Shown: positions 7,957 through 16,184, counted from the stretch's first letter. The stretch is 64,000 bases of DNA from Virgibacillus_P tibetensis (GCF_036026595.1 NZ_JARZFX010000008.1:86420-150419); one strand, 5' to 3'. Program-made: numbers and translations. Notes: generated by a model from the letters alone, not told the origin.

Positions 7957-9933
7957 ATGGGCATTATGAATAGGTTAGCACCTTGGTTCAAAGAAGGTAA
8001 CCGTCGTGAATTATCAGGGATTCATTTACCATTATTTACTATTGTTGCATTTGCATTATCAGTCTACCAGATATGGTCTGTCGTCTGGGGGAAATTGGAT
8101 CCAATTAACCAAATGGCAATTCATTTATCGTTTATATTAGTTCTAACTTTTTTATTATATGGCTATCCTAAAAAAACCAAGAAGAATCGCTCAGGTAATT
8201 TCCCAACTAGTATTGATTATAGTTTCGCTTTCCTTGCGCTTGCAGCAGGTATATACTTTACAATCCATGCAGAGCGTATTGCAGAAAGAATCCCTATTAT
8301 GAATCCATTAGGAAATTTGGATATCTTTTTTGGATTGATAATTGTACTTTTAAGTATGGAAGCGGCGCGCAGAACTATTGGTTTTCCTATTATAGGTATT
8401 GTCCTAATCGGTATTTCGTATGCTTTATGGGGGCATCATCTTACTGGTTTATGGAGTCATCGGAAAATGTCACCCATCGAATTTTTGGATGAACTTGCTT
8501 TCAGTTTTAATGGTCTTTGGGGTTCCCCTATTTCAGTTGCGGCTTCATTTGTATTCATGTTCATGTTGTTTGGGTCTTTTTTACAAAAAGCAGGTGCTGG
8601 GGAGTTTTTTTTCAAACTTTCTACAGCCATTGCTGGAAGATCGAAAGGTGGAGCAGCTAAGGTAGCAGTTCTTGCGAGTGCTTTTTTTGGTTCTATTTCT
8701 GGAAGCCCAACAGCTAACGTTGTTACAACTGGTTCCTTTACGATTCCTGTAAGTAAAAGAACAGGCTATAAGCCATCGTTTGCTGCAGCAGTAGAAGCTG
8801 CTGCGTCAACTGGAGGAAGTATATTGCCGCCAATCATGGGTTCGTCAGCATTCTTGATGGCTGCAGTAACACAAATGCCATATGGGTCCATTGTTATCGC
8901 TGCAATAATCCCAGGTATTCTATATTATGTGTCGTTAATAACCCTCGTTCACTTTGAGGCATTGCGATTGGATTTACCGCGTGCCACTAAAGAAAATATT
9001 CCACGAATGACTCAAGTTCTGAAAGAGGGATGGTATTATTTTATTCCTTTAATTGTTTTAGTATTTTTGCTAGTACATGGTTACAGTGCTTCGAGAACTG
9101 CTTTTTATGGCATCCTGTCCATTGTAATTGTGAGCTGGTTCCGTAAAAGCAAACGAATGGGACTAAAAGAAATCGTCAGTGCAATGGTTTTAGGAGCAAA
9201 ATCTTCCATAGCCGTTACAACTGCTTGTGCGGCAGCAGGGCTAGTAATAGCTGGTATTATGTCCACCGGCCTTGGAGGGAAATTAACCAGTATTGTTCTT
9301 GGTTTGACGGAAGGAATGCTCCTCCCTACATTACTTTTAATCATGCTTATTTGTATTATATTCGGGATAGGAATGCCTGTAGCGGCAGCTTATATTTTAA
9401 CAGCAATGTTAGCAGCACCAGCACTTATCGAATTAGGTGTTTCTAACATGGCTGCACATCTATTTATCGTCTATTTTTCCATTTTCTCAGCGATAACACC
9501 TCCGGTTGCAGTAGCAGCCTTTGCGGCAGCTGGGATTGCCGGAAGTAATCCCAATCGGGTGGGATTAGAGGCTTTCCGGTTGGGATCGGTTGGTTTTATT
9601 GTTCCGTTTATGTTTGTATTAGAACCTTCATTACTTATGAACGGATCACTAGTACAAGTAATAATTTCTTTCATCACGGCATTGATAGGTGTTGTTACTT
9701 TGGCAGCAGGTTTAATTGGCTGGTTACTAATAAGGACCGTATTACTAGAACGGATCGTATTGATTGCTGCTGGTTTTATGGGCATGTACCCTGGTTTATT
9801 ATCCGATGGAGTTGGTATAGCACTATTAATTTTGGTTTTATTTACTCAGCAAAGGCGAGGGATTGAGCCTTTTAAGTCAATTCGAAAACAGCCTGTGCGA
9901 TTAGATGAGGGAGATTCGATGAGAATTAGTTAA
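7957..9933 (+). CDS. TRAP transporter fused permease (4TM-12TM type)
   Basis: This 658-residue membrane protein fuses the small (DctQ-like, about residues 25-160) and large (DctM-like, about residues 180-600) TRAP subunits, the usual partner of TAXI receptors. DctM-type motifs are AFFGSISGSPTANVVTTGSF, STGGSILPPIMGSSAF, FGIGMPVAAAYI and SAITPPVAVAAFAAAG. ATG 7957 is chosen because AAGGGA lies nine bases upstream and the protein then begins before a charged amphipathic stretch. The longer frame from 7849 would overlap the receptor gene. It sits about 40 bases after the receptor gene and ends the nadC operon. Extra hydrophobic segments after residue 590 are seen in other fused permeases. Confidence 0.92.
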   Translation: MGIMNRLAPWFKEGNRRELSGIHLPLFTIVAFALSVYQIWSVVWGKLDPINQMAIHLSFILVLTFLLYGYPKKTKKNRSGNFPTSIDYSFAFLALAAGIYFTIHAERIAERIPIMNPLGNLDIFFGLIIVLLSMEAARRTIGFPIIGIVLIGISYALWGHHLTGLWSHRKMSPIEFLDELAFSFNGLWGSPISVAASFVFMFMLFGSFLQKAGAGEFFFKLSTAIAGRSKGGAAKVAVLASAFFGSISGSPTANVVTTGSFTIPVSKRTGYKPSFAAAVEAAASTGGSILPPIMGSSAFLMAAVTQMPYGSIVIAAIIPGILYYVSLITLVHFEALRLDLPRATKENIPRMTQVLKEGWYYFIPLIVLVFLLVHGYSASRTAFYGILSIVIVSWFRKSKRMGLKEIVSAMVLGAKSSIAVTTACAAAGLVIAGIMSTGLGGKLTSIVLGLTEGMLLPTLLLIMLICIIFGIGMPVAAAYILTAMLAAPALIELGVSNMAAHLFIVYFSIFSAITPPVAVAAFAAAGIAGSNPNRVGLEAFRLGSVGFIVPFMFVLEPSLLMNGSLVQVIISFITALIGVVTLAAGLIGWLLIRTVLLERIVLIAAGFMGMYPGLLSDGVGIALLILVLFTQQRRGIEPFKSIRKQPVRLDEGDSMRIS

Positions 9934-9944
9934 ATGGAGGTGTC

Positions 9945-9981
9945 ACTTCCCGGTTTTGGGTGAAATTTTGTCGATCGGGAT
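9945..9981 (+). repeat. Short post-stop repeat, copy 2
   Basis: This 37-base copy of the 4724-4759 element starts 11 bases after the TRAP permease stop. It differs at a few positions and keeps the TCCCG and CGGGA ends. It may act as a weak terminator or be a dispersed repeat. Confidence 0.6.
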
Positions 9982-10051
9982 AAACTTTTCTTTTTCAATT
10001 CATGTGATATCCCTTTCATCAACCAAAAAAATAAAAAAGTTTTAAAAAGAT

Positions 10052-10122
10052 GCCCCCTGAATAGGCCTCGTTTTCGATAGTAGTAGTGAATAGTACTATT
10101 CACTACTTTATAGAAGCGGGGC
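10052..10122 (+). promoter_or_regulatory. Foldable leader with perfect palindrome upstream of a sigma-factor gene
   Basis: A 26-base perfect palindrome (10082-10107) is nested inside an outer stem of 10065-10073 with 10114-10122. The right outer arm holds AAGCGGGG, the only ribosome-site-like sequence before the ATG at 10130. GCCCC at 10052-10056 could pair with the same GGGGC at 10118-10122. It is either the terminator of the TRAP operon or a translation-controlling leader. Confidence 0.45.
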
Positions 10123-10129
10123 TTTTCCT

Positions 10130-10693
10130 ATGAAAACAATAAATAACCAAACATTTGAAGAGATATACAAACAAAATGAAAGACGCATACATTTCTACAT
10201 ACATAAGCTGAAAATTAATGATCCACAGCAAGAGTTTTTTCAGGAAGGATTATGTGCGATGTGGAACGCCTATGAAACCTATCAACCAGATAAGGGGACA
10301 ATGGCTACTTACTTCAATTATACGATACGTAATCGGCTGATTGATCATCTGCGAAAAGCAACGAAAGAAAATGAAGCTGAAAAAAAGCTGTTTGATGAAG
10401 TTGTATCTCATGCAGATACCGGCAATCGCGTGGGACGGAATGAAAAGCCATTACCACTAGTTTCTCTAACGGATTGTCTGGAAGAAGATACTGACCTTTG
10501 GAGAAACCTTAAGTCTCAACTTACTGAAAACCAGTGGAAATGGGTATATTTTTATATTATTGGCGAGCAATCACTAAAGGACATTGCCATCCAGGAGAAC
10601 ACAACTGCAGAAGCCGTGAAAAGCTGGGGAAAGCAGGTTCGCAGTAAGCTGCGAAAAGAAGAATTTCGTAAAAAAGTCGGTTGGGAGTTCTAA
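10130..10693 (+). CDS. Sigma-70 family RNA polymerase sigma factor (orphan, alternative)
   Basis: This 187-residue protein resembles a small alternative sigma factor. The region 2-like part spans about residues 10-85, with EFFQEGLCAMWNAYETY and the -10-recognition-like TYFNYTIRNRLIDHLRK. A C-terminal region 4-like helix-turn-helix spans about residues 125-180, with LKDIAIQENTTAEAVKSWG. It would redirect RNA polymerase to a small gene set. No anti-sigma gene is adjacent, unlike most ECF systems, so it may be controlled at expression or translation. Its ATG lacks a clear AGGAGG; the GCGGGG eight bases upstream lies in a predicted stem. The target regulon is unknown. Confidence 0.8.
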   Translation: MKTINNQTFEEIYKQNERRIHFYIHKLKINDPQQEFFQEGLCAMWNAYETYQPDKGTMATYFNYTIRNRLIDHLRKATKENEAEKKLFDEVVSHADTGNRVGRNEKPLPLVSLTDCLEEDTDLWRNLKSQLTENQWKWVYFYIIGEQSLKDIAIQENTTAEAVKSWGKQVRSKLRKEEFRKKVGWEF

Positions 10694-10814
10694 GGGAGCT
10701 GACATGCAGGAACTCCTTTAGAAAGAAATAAACATGCAGGAATTTATTCTGGGTTGTCGAATTAGGAATAGTATGGGGCTAAATCGACTGTTTATTTCAG
10801 GAGGATACGTACTA

Positions 10815-11591
10815 ATGGATATATCGAAACATAATAGCATGGCATGGGATAAAAAGGTGGAGGAGGGGGCTGCTTACACGAAAGCAGTCAGTAAAGAAAT
10901 TATTGAAAAAAGCAGAGCTGGAGAATGGGAGATTACAGTAACAACAGGTAAACCAGTACCACGCGAATGGTTTCCAGCAACATTAAAAGGATTGAAAATA
11001 CTTTGCCTGGCCTCGGGAGGCGGGCAGCAAGGTCCCGTTCTCGCTGCGGCCGGTGCAGATGTAACGGTTACAGATATTTCAAGAAAACAACTGGAACAAG
11101 ATGAAATTGTGGCTGAACGTGATGGATTAACACTGAAGACGGTTCACGGAGATATGATGGATCTCAACGATTTCGAGGATGGCTATTTTGATATGATCAT
11201 TCACCCTGTATCAAATGTATTTGTAAAAGATGTCTTACCAGTATGGAAGGAAGCATCTCGAGTAATGAAAAATAAAGGAGTTCTTATATCCGGGTTTACC
11301 AATCCGCTTCTCTTTATTTTCGATGATGCTGAAGAAAGGAAAGGTAATTTAGAGGTGAAGCATTCTGTCCCTTCGTCAACATTAGATTATTTAGCTAAAG
11401 AGGATATAGAGGGCTACCTTAGTCAAAAACAAACAATTGAGTATGCACATACATTAGAAGATCAGATTCAAGGACAAGTAGACGCAGGTTTTGTAATTAG
11501 CGGATTTTATGAAGATGATTTTGGAGGGCGCAGAGTCCTGGACAACTATATTAAAACATTTATTGCGACAAAGGCGGTGAAAGTCGTCTAA
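10815..11591 (+). CDS. Class I SAM-dependent methyltransferase
   Basis: This 258-residue cytoplasmic protein has a Rossmann-like methyltransferase core. Motif I is LCLASGGGQQG (about residues 64-74), followed by the acidic residue of VTVTDIS and a motif near DMIIHPVSNVF. These fit S-adenosylmethionine binding and a UbiE/small-molecule type enzyme. I chose ATG 10815 because AGGAGG at 10799-10804 precedes it; the frame extends upstream to 10734 without a ribosome site. The substrate is unknown. It sits about 120 bases after the sigma-factor gene and may be transcribed with it, although nothing shows a functional link. Confidence 0.85.
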   Translation: MDISKHNSMAWDKKVEEGAAYTKAVSKEIIEKSRAGEWEITVTTGKPVPREWFPATLKGLKILCLASGGGQQGPVLAAAGADVTVTDISRKQLEQDEIVAERDGLTLKTVHGDMMDLNDFEDGYFDMIIHPVSNVFVKDVLPVWKEASRVMKNKGVLISGFTNPLLFIFDDAEERKGNLEVKHSVPSSTLDYLAKEDIEGYLSQKQTIEYAHTLEDQIQGQVDAGFVISGFYEDDFGGRRVLDNYIKTFIATKAVKVV

Positions 11592-11656
11592 ACTGTCCCT
11601 GACATTTTCCCGGTCTACAGTGAACTTCAGCTGTGAATAAGTTGCAAATAAAAAGG

Positions 11657-11688
11657 AACTCAGAAGAGATTCGATGCTCTTCTGAGTT
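11657..11688 (-). terminator. Terminator between methyltransferase and bioB
   Basis: A perfect 12-base stem (AACTCAGAAGAG with its complement) and an eight-base loop lie between two converging genes, so it can serve both directions. Confidence 0.8.
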
Positions 11689-11715
11689 TTCGCTTCCTTA
11701 AGCTTTTTAATAGCA

Positions 11716-12708
11716 CTATACCAAATCTTCTTCATTCACATAATCTATTTCAAAACCAAGATCTTCAATCATAATATGGTCTTTAGACCCTTCCTGACCA
11801 GCTGTTGTAAGGTAATCTCCTACAAAGATTGAATTCGCTGGGTATAGACCTAGTGGTTGAAGACTTCTTAAGTTGACCTCTCTTCCGCCGGAAATTCGAA
11901 TTTCCTTCATCGGGTTAATGAATCGGAAAAGGCAGAGAACTTTTAAACAGTATGCTGGTGTTAGCTCATTCGTTCCTTCTAATAAAGTCCCATCGATTGC
12001 ATGTAGAAAATTAACAGGTATGGAGTCGGCATCGAGTGCTTTCAAGGCTCTTGCCATTTGAATGACATCTTCCTTTTTCTCCTTCATACCTACAATTACC
12101 CCTGAACACGGAGAAATTCCGGCCTCCTTAGCATGATTTACAGTAGCTACCCTGTCATGGTACGTGTGGCTTGTAGTAATGTTGTCATGATGATGTTCGG
12201 ATGTATTGATATTATGGTTATAGCGGTCAACGCCGGCTTTCTTTAATCGCTCCGCTTGTTCAGGTTTAAGTAAACCCAGACACGCACATACTCTCATATC
12301 GTAATTACTTTTGATTTCTTCAACTGCTGACGTTACAATATCCAGTTCCCGCTTTGATGGTCCACGGCCGCTTGCCACAATACAATAAGTACCTGATTGC
12401 AGACGGTGAGCTTGCTCGGCTCCTTTGATAATGGTTTCTTTATCCATCATCCGGTACTTTTGGATTGGAGCGGAAGAATCTCTTGATTGAGAGCAGTACC
12501 CACAGTTTTCCGGACAGAATCCGGATTTGGTATTGATAATCATATTCAGCTTTACCCGGTTGCCAAAATAATATTTGCGGACCTGGTAAGCACTATGTAA
12601 CAGTTGCAATAGTTCATCATTTGGACATTCCAGGACATCAAGTGCCTCCTGATCACTTATTTCTTTTCCTTGCAGTACTTTTTCAGCTAACAGATTCCAA
12701 TTTGTCAT
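11716..12708 (-). CDS. bioB: Biotin synthase
   Basis: BioB is a radical-SAM iron-sulfur enzyme that inserts sulfur into dethiobiotin to make biotin. The radical-SAM cluster motif reads CPENCGYC, with three cysteines in the CxxxCxxC pattern. Further family segments are YNHNINTSEHHHDNI and the late ISGGREVNLR, which contributes a ligand to the auxiliary cluster. The 330-residue length is normal. It follows bioY by 12 bases in one operon. No other biotin synthesis gene is in the window, so the cell may take up dethiobiotin or biotin, or hold the rest elsewhere. Confidence 0.97.
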   Translation of the reverse strand: MTNWNLLAEKVLQGKEISDQEALDVLECPNDELLQLLHSAYQVRKYYFGNRVKLNMIINTKSGFCPENCGYCSQSRDSSAPIQKYRMMDKETIIKGAEQAHRLQSGTYCIVASGRGPSKRELDIVTSAVEEIKSNYDMRVCACLGLLKPEQAERLKKAGVDRYNHNINTSEHHHDNITTSHTYHDRVATVNHAKEAGISPCSGVIVGMKEKKEDVIQMARALKALDADSIPVNFLHAIDGTLLEGTNELTPAYCLKVLCLFRFINPMKEIRISGGREVNLRSLQPLGLYPANSIFVGDYLTTAGQEGSKDHIMIEDLGFEIDYVNEEDLV

Positions 12709-12720
12709 ATTCTCACACCT

Positions 12721-13323
12721 TTAAGCTGTATTTTGTATTTTTCGAAAATTACTCCTTGCAATCAGTCTTTTTTCAAGGCGATAAGCTACTACACCTGCGC
12801 ATGTTGATAGAATAATATCTTTAGGAAGAGGGAAAACCATCCAATACCAAACCATTTTGTAAGTGAGTCCTTCTGGTGCGTCAAACCAGAAAATGTAAGC
12901 AGCATACATCCAATTCGTACCGAAAATATAGTTGATAACCATTGCAACTAGTGCGGCTGATATGTACCTAGGAAAGCTGCGTTTTTTCTCTACCATTTTA
13001 CCGGCTACGTAAGCTATTAAAATAAATGACACGATAAAACCAAACGTGGGAGACAATAGGATTGCTGCACCACCTTTAAACTGTGCAAAGACCGGCACTC
13101 CAGTTAACCCAAGAACCATGTAAGTAAACATAGATAGAGCCCCTAATCTACTTCCAAGAATAAGCCCGGACAAAATAGCAAAAAAGGTTTGTAACGTGAT
13201 TGGTACACCGCCGATTACCATAAAAGGAGCAATAGACGTAATGTTTGCTCCTACAGCCATTAATGCAACAAACATGCTGCCAACAGTAAGATCTAGTGGT
13301 GTCCAGTAGTTTCTTGGTTTCAT
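12721..13323 (-). CDS. bioY: Biotin transporter substrate-binding subunit BioY
   Basis: BioY is the biotin-binding S component of an energy-coupling-factor transporter in the membrane. The 200-residue protein has about six hydrophobic helices and the BioY landmarks GGVPITLQTFFAILSGL, LGLTGVPVFAQFKGG and FPLPKDIILS. The start at 13323 has GAGGAGG upstream; a longer frame to 13374 lacks a ribosome site. It is first in a bioY-bioB operon, and a BirA-type operator lies 45 bases upstream, so the pair is expected to be repressed when biotin is plentiful. No ECF ATPase genes are nearby, so it likely uses the housekeeping module. Confidence 0.95.
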   Translation of the reverse strand: MKPRNYWTPLDLTVGSMFVALMAVGANITSIAPFMVIGGVPITLQTFFAILSGLILGSRLGALSMFTYMVLGLTGVPVFAQFKGGAAILLSPTFGFIVSFILIAYVAGKMVEKKRSFPRYISAALVAMVINYIFGTNWMYAAYIFWFDAPEGLTYKMVWYWMVFPLPKDIILSTCAGVVAYRLEKRLIARSNFRKIQNTA

Positions 13324-13367
13324 AGTTTTTCCTCCTCGTAGATAAGAATAAATGAAAGACAGAAACA

Positions 13368-13397
13368 TTGTCAACTATAAAATATAATGGTTAACAA
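13368..13397 (-). promoter_or_regulatory. BirA operator of bioY-bioB
   Basis: TTGTCAAC (13368-13375) and GTTAACAA (13390-13397) are inverted half-sites separated by 14 bases, with one mismatch. This matches the Firmicute BirA operator pattern (TTGTTAAC, spacer, GTTAACAA). The AT-rich spacer holds likely promoter -10 sequence on the minus strand. Confidence 0.85.
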
Positions 13398-13750
13398 TAA
13401 AACGTACACATATTCAGTTAACCAGCAATAGTGGTTTTATTTGTTGATGTATCTAATTTATTTTTCAAATTCAGAAACTATTGATATATTCACTTTCTTT
13501 AGTCATGAACTTTGGTACGATAAGAGTATGGCTATACATTCACATAAGTTAATTGGGAAATAACACCTTCCTATTTTTTATTAACCATCTTATCGTATAT
13601 ATAATTTGATAAAAGTAGGTGTATATAAAAATATGAGATTTTATCACAATTTAAGTTACAAAGAGAAATTCATGTATTTGGCATTTAGTTTTTGTATGAA
13701 ATGGCAATCGGCATTATAAGTATGGCAGTATATATATTCATACCCAAAGT

Positions 13751-13853
13751 AACTTGACATGGAGCCTCTGTGGTAAAGGTCAAGGGCAATAGGGCAAGGG
13801 TTGGTCTTGCTTGGCAAATTAGCCTACCGCCACCACTTCTCCATGTAAAGTTG
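13751..13853 (+). ncRNA. Candidate structured RNA or hairpin element of about 100 bases
   Basis: The ends ACATGGAG (13757-13764) and CTCCATGT (13839-13846) are exact complements, extended outward by AACTT against AAGTT with a small bulge. Inside, GTGGT can pair with ACCAC, and GCAAG with CTTGC around GGTTGGT. The composition is richer in GC than the surrounding AT-rich gap, and no ORF explains it. Base-paired ends suggest a folded RNA or a small mobile hairpin. I match it to no known family. The rest of 13398-13953 shows only AT-rich sequence and what may be remnants of a membrane-protein frame. Confidence 0.4.
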
Positions 13854-13953
13854 TATTTATACAGGATTTATTGCATACGCCCGATTGCCAAATGGTACAT
13901 TTTTTAAATGCCATTAACAGAAATTCAGAAGAACTATATCCGCCGGAATTCCA

Positions 13954-14109
13954 ATGTTAATAATAACAAGCCTAATAATAGTATTTTTAGCACCTACAGT
14001 AAGGGAAAAAATAATTGTACCTACATTTCTTTTTGTGCTTTGGCTAAGTCAATTAATCTACACGTATAAAAAATCAATACAAGATGTGGATAAAGTGAAC
14101 AAGGAGTGA
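13954..14109 (+). CDS. Small membrane protein (51 aa), uncertain
   Basis: A 51-codon frame starts at ATG 13954. It encodes two hydrophobic stretches (about residues 2-13 and 22-38) and a charged tail ending in QDVDKVNKE. The amino-acid pattern looks like a genuine small integral membrane protein, but the ATG lacks a good ribosome site and the upstream sequence has stops in this frame. It could be the surviving 3' end of a longer gene. AAGGAG near its stop codon serves the next small frame. Function unknown. Confidence 0.4.
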   Translation: MLIITSLIIVFLAPTVREKIIVPTFLFVLWLSQLIYTYKKSIQDVDKVNKE

Positions 14110-14119
14110 TTACAGACAG

Positions 14120-14215
14120 ATGAAAAGGTATGTGAACAAAAGAACTATAATCATATTCACGGCAGGCTTTCTTTCCTATTTCATATTCTCGACATTATTT
14201 AAATTACTTTTCTAA
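14120..14215 (+). CDS. Small single-pass membrane peptide (31 aa)
   Basis: A 31-codon frame begins at ATG 14120, 13 bases after AAGGAG (14101-14106). It encodes a basic N-terminus (MKRYVNKR) and one hydrophobic segment of about 20 residues. The positive-inside start and ribosome site make it plausible. It directly follows the 51-residue frame and precedes the acetyltransferase gene. No family recognised. Confidence 0.45.
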   Translation: MKRYVNKRTIIIFTAGFLSYFIFSTLFKLLF

Positions 14216-14257
14216 ACTTCTTTACTTATGTATACAACAATCTGGGAGGAACTTTAT

Positions 14258-14752
14258 ATGATTATCACTAACAGGTGTATACTCACTGCTGTTCAAGAGT
14301 CAGATTATGAGGACATAAAAAAAGTTTACCTAAACGAAAAAGTAAGGCAGTACCTTGGAGGGACAGTCAGGGAAGAATCAATTGACGGGGTATTAGACAT
14401 CATGCTAAACAGCGATGGAAACTCTTGGTATTTTTGTGTTAGATATAAACAAACAAATGACTTTATAGGTTTAGTTTCATTGGATCCTCACCATACAGGA
14501 AAAGACATGGAAGTATCTTATCAACTTATCCCGAAATGGTGGGGTGCTGGTTATGCAACAGAGGTAATCACGGAAATAATTGGTTTTGCATTTACTATTC
14601 TGAAGTTACCAAGATTAGTTGCTGAAACACAAGTTGCTAATATCCCCTCTAGGAAGCTCTTAGAAAAAGTAGGGATGAGACTGATCAGTACATATGATAG
14701 GTTTGATGCAGAACAAGCATTATATTACCTGAAGTCATGTGACTTTAAATGA
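14258..14752 (+). CDS. GNAT family N-acetyltransferase (RimJ/RimL-like)
   Basis: This 164-residue protein has the GNAT fold, which moves an acetyl group from acetyl-CoA to an amine. The acceptor-loop region reads VSYQLIPKWWGAGYATEVI, close to the Q/RxxGxG/A motif, and the C-terminal RLVAETQVANIPSRKLLEKV is typical of RimJ/RimL-type members that act on N-terminal amines or small molecules. I chose ATG 14258 because GGGAGG lies at 14244-14249; the frame opens ten codons earlier without a ribosome site. The substrate is unknown. It is followed by a DUF218 gene after 19 bases, so the two probably share a transcript. Confidence 0.87.
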   Translation: MIITNRCILTAVQESDYEDIKKVYLNEKVRQYLGGTVREESIDGVLDIMLNSDGNSWYFCVRYKQTNDFIGLVSLDPHHTGKDMEVSYQLIPKWWGAGYATEVITEIIGFAFTILKLPRLVAETQVANIPSRKLLEKVGMRLISTYDRFDAEQALYYLKSCDFK

Positions 14753-14771
14753 TTAGGAATGGGGTGAAAAT

Positions 14772-15392
14772 ATGCTATTAAATATATCTCAGTTAGAAGC
14801 GGTTAAACTGACCGACTTACAGAAGACAGAGCTGCTTTTTAAAAATTTAACAGATGATAATAAGCATGGTGATTGTATTTTTGTTCCAGGAAGCAGTAAG
14901 GCTGTACAATATCGTTTGCCAAAAGCGATACAACTCTATAAGGAAGGGAGGGCAAAAAAAATTCTGTTTTCAGGTGGAGTAATCTGGGATGGCAGTGAGC
15001 TCTCTGAGTCTCAATTATTAAGACAAGAGGCTGTTGAGCAAGGAATACCAGAAGAAGACATTTTAATTGAGAATATATCACTGCATACGAAAGAAAATGT
15101 ACTTGCTTCGTTGATCGTATTGGATAGAGCATTCTATTTGCATAATATAAAACGGATAATTGCGGTTACTGCCTTCATCCATATGCGCAGATTTCACTTA
15201 ACACTTCAGACCTATATGCCCAATTGGATTGAATACTCCTTGTGTCCTGTTAATGATCAGACAACAAGAGAAGATAACTGGTTTATGAATCCCTATGGAA
15301 GAAAGCGGGTGGATAGAGAATCTGCAAAACTCATAAAATATGTTAAACAAGGTGTTATAACAGATACTGTAGTTGACCTATCCACCGAATAA
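14772..15392 (+). CDS. YdcF/DUF218 family protein
   Basis: This 206-residue protein matches the DUF218 (YdcF/SanA/ElyC) fold. The first strand-loop is CIFVPGSSK, followed by a helix rich in basic residues, KKILFSGG, the acidic EDILIENISLHTKENV and VTAFIHMRRFHLT. Family members are associated with cell-envelope metabolism; YdcF binds S-adenosylmethionine. There is no signal peptide or membrane segment, so this one is cytoplasmic and closer to YdcF than to SanA. It likely forms an operon with the upstream acetyltransferase. Reaction unknown. Confidence 0.85.
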   Translation: MLLNISQLEAVKLTDLQKTELLFKNLTDDNKHGDCIFVPGSSKAVQYRLPKAIQLYKEGRAKKILFSGGVIWDGSELSESQLLRQEAVEQGIPEEDILIENISLHTKENVLASLIVLDRAFYLHNIKRIIAVTAFIHMRRFHLTLQTYMPNWIEYSLCPVNDQTTREDNWFMNPYGRKRVDRESAKLIKYVKQGVITDTVVDLSTE

Positions 15393-15410
15393 TATGCCCG
15401 TTAATTCCTG

Positions 15411-15448
15411 GAGCTTCCGTAGCCTTATAATAGGTAGGAAGCTCTTTT
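15411..15448. terminator. Bidirectional terminator between DUF218 and DUF2071 genes
   Basis: GAGCTTCC (15411-15418) and GGAAGCTC (15437-15444) form the base of a hairpin, extended by inner pairing, with a TTTTAA tail. The flanking genes converge on it. Confidence 0.7.
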
Positions 15449-16184
15449 AATCGACTTTTTTAATAGGCCAGAAAAGAGCTCGACATGTGACCGCGTAATG
15501 GAAAAGTCGTTTCTCATTCAGAACAATATCAGGTAGGAAATTTGCCATGTTTTGTTTTACAATGTCAGCTTTTGCGTCATGGATTTTCCACTGTTTATGA
15601 TGAATGCCTCCAAGGAATAAAGAGTTGTTTCGAGACGTCCATAAATAATACCTTTCCAATAACCAATAAGGAAGACTCCGTTCTTTCGGGTAATATGCTT
15701 CAAAAATCGGGTGGTAGCTTCCCAGGAACATGATATTTGAATTCCCTTTACGAATACTGCTATAGTGGAAAGTTCCGTTGGTCTCTCTCATTTTCATTTT
15801 TGCATGAAAATAAGGTAATGAAGCAAGCCTTGCACCTAATACTGCAAGAAGCTTATCCGCCTCCAAATTAAAAAAGTAAACGCCAGGGATGCCGTTTCTA
15901 CATACATAAGTTCGAACATTCAGTTCTAAAAATGAATGTAAAAAGGGGATTGGTGGCATGTTGCGAAAGCGCATATCACTTATTCGAAACGGAATTATCG
16001 TCAGCCAGGCAACGCCGTCATAAGTATCTAGATCCAAACCCTTAGGAAGCTGTCTTTTCATAATTTCTGGTGGAACTGGCAGATGCATAAATAATAGATG
16101 ATCCCATTTTTGTGCCATCAACCATTGGCCTTCTGGTAAAGGACTTTTTCGATGCTGTGTACTGTTTACTATATCTTTATACAT
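15447..16184 (-). CDS. YqjF family protein (DUF2071)
   Basis: This 245-residue protein matches the DUF2071 family, whose B. subtilis member is YqjF. Typical segments are MHLPVPPEIMKRQLPKGLDL, GVAWLTIIPFRISDM, LNVRTYVCRNGIPGVYFFN and the C-terminal LWTSRNNSLFLGGIHHKQW. The family has an acetoacetate decarboxylase-like beta-barrel, but its reaction is not known to me. There are no membrane segments. It is transcribed alone, toward the shared terminator. Confidence is in the family, not the function. Confidence 0.85.
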   Translation of the reverse strand: MYKDIVNSTQHRKSPLPEGQWLMAQKWDHLLFMHLPVPPEIMKRQLPKGLDLDTYDGVAWLTIIPFRISDMRFRNMPPIPFLHSFLELNVRTYVCRNGIPGVYFFNLEADKLLAVLGARLASLPYFHAKMKMRETNGTFHYSSIRKGNSNIMFLGSYHPIFEAYYPKERSLPYWLLERYYLWTSRNNSLFLGGIHHKQWKIHDAKADIVKQNMANFLPDIVLNEKRLFHYAVTCRALFWPIKKVD

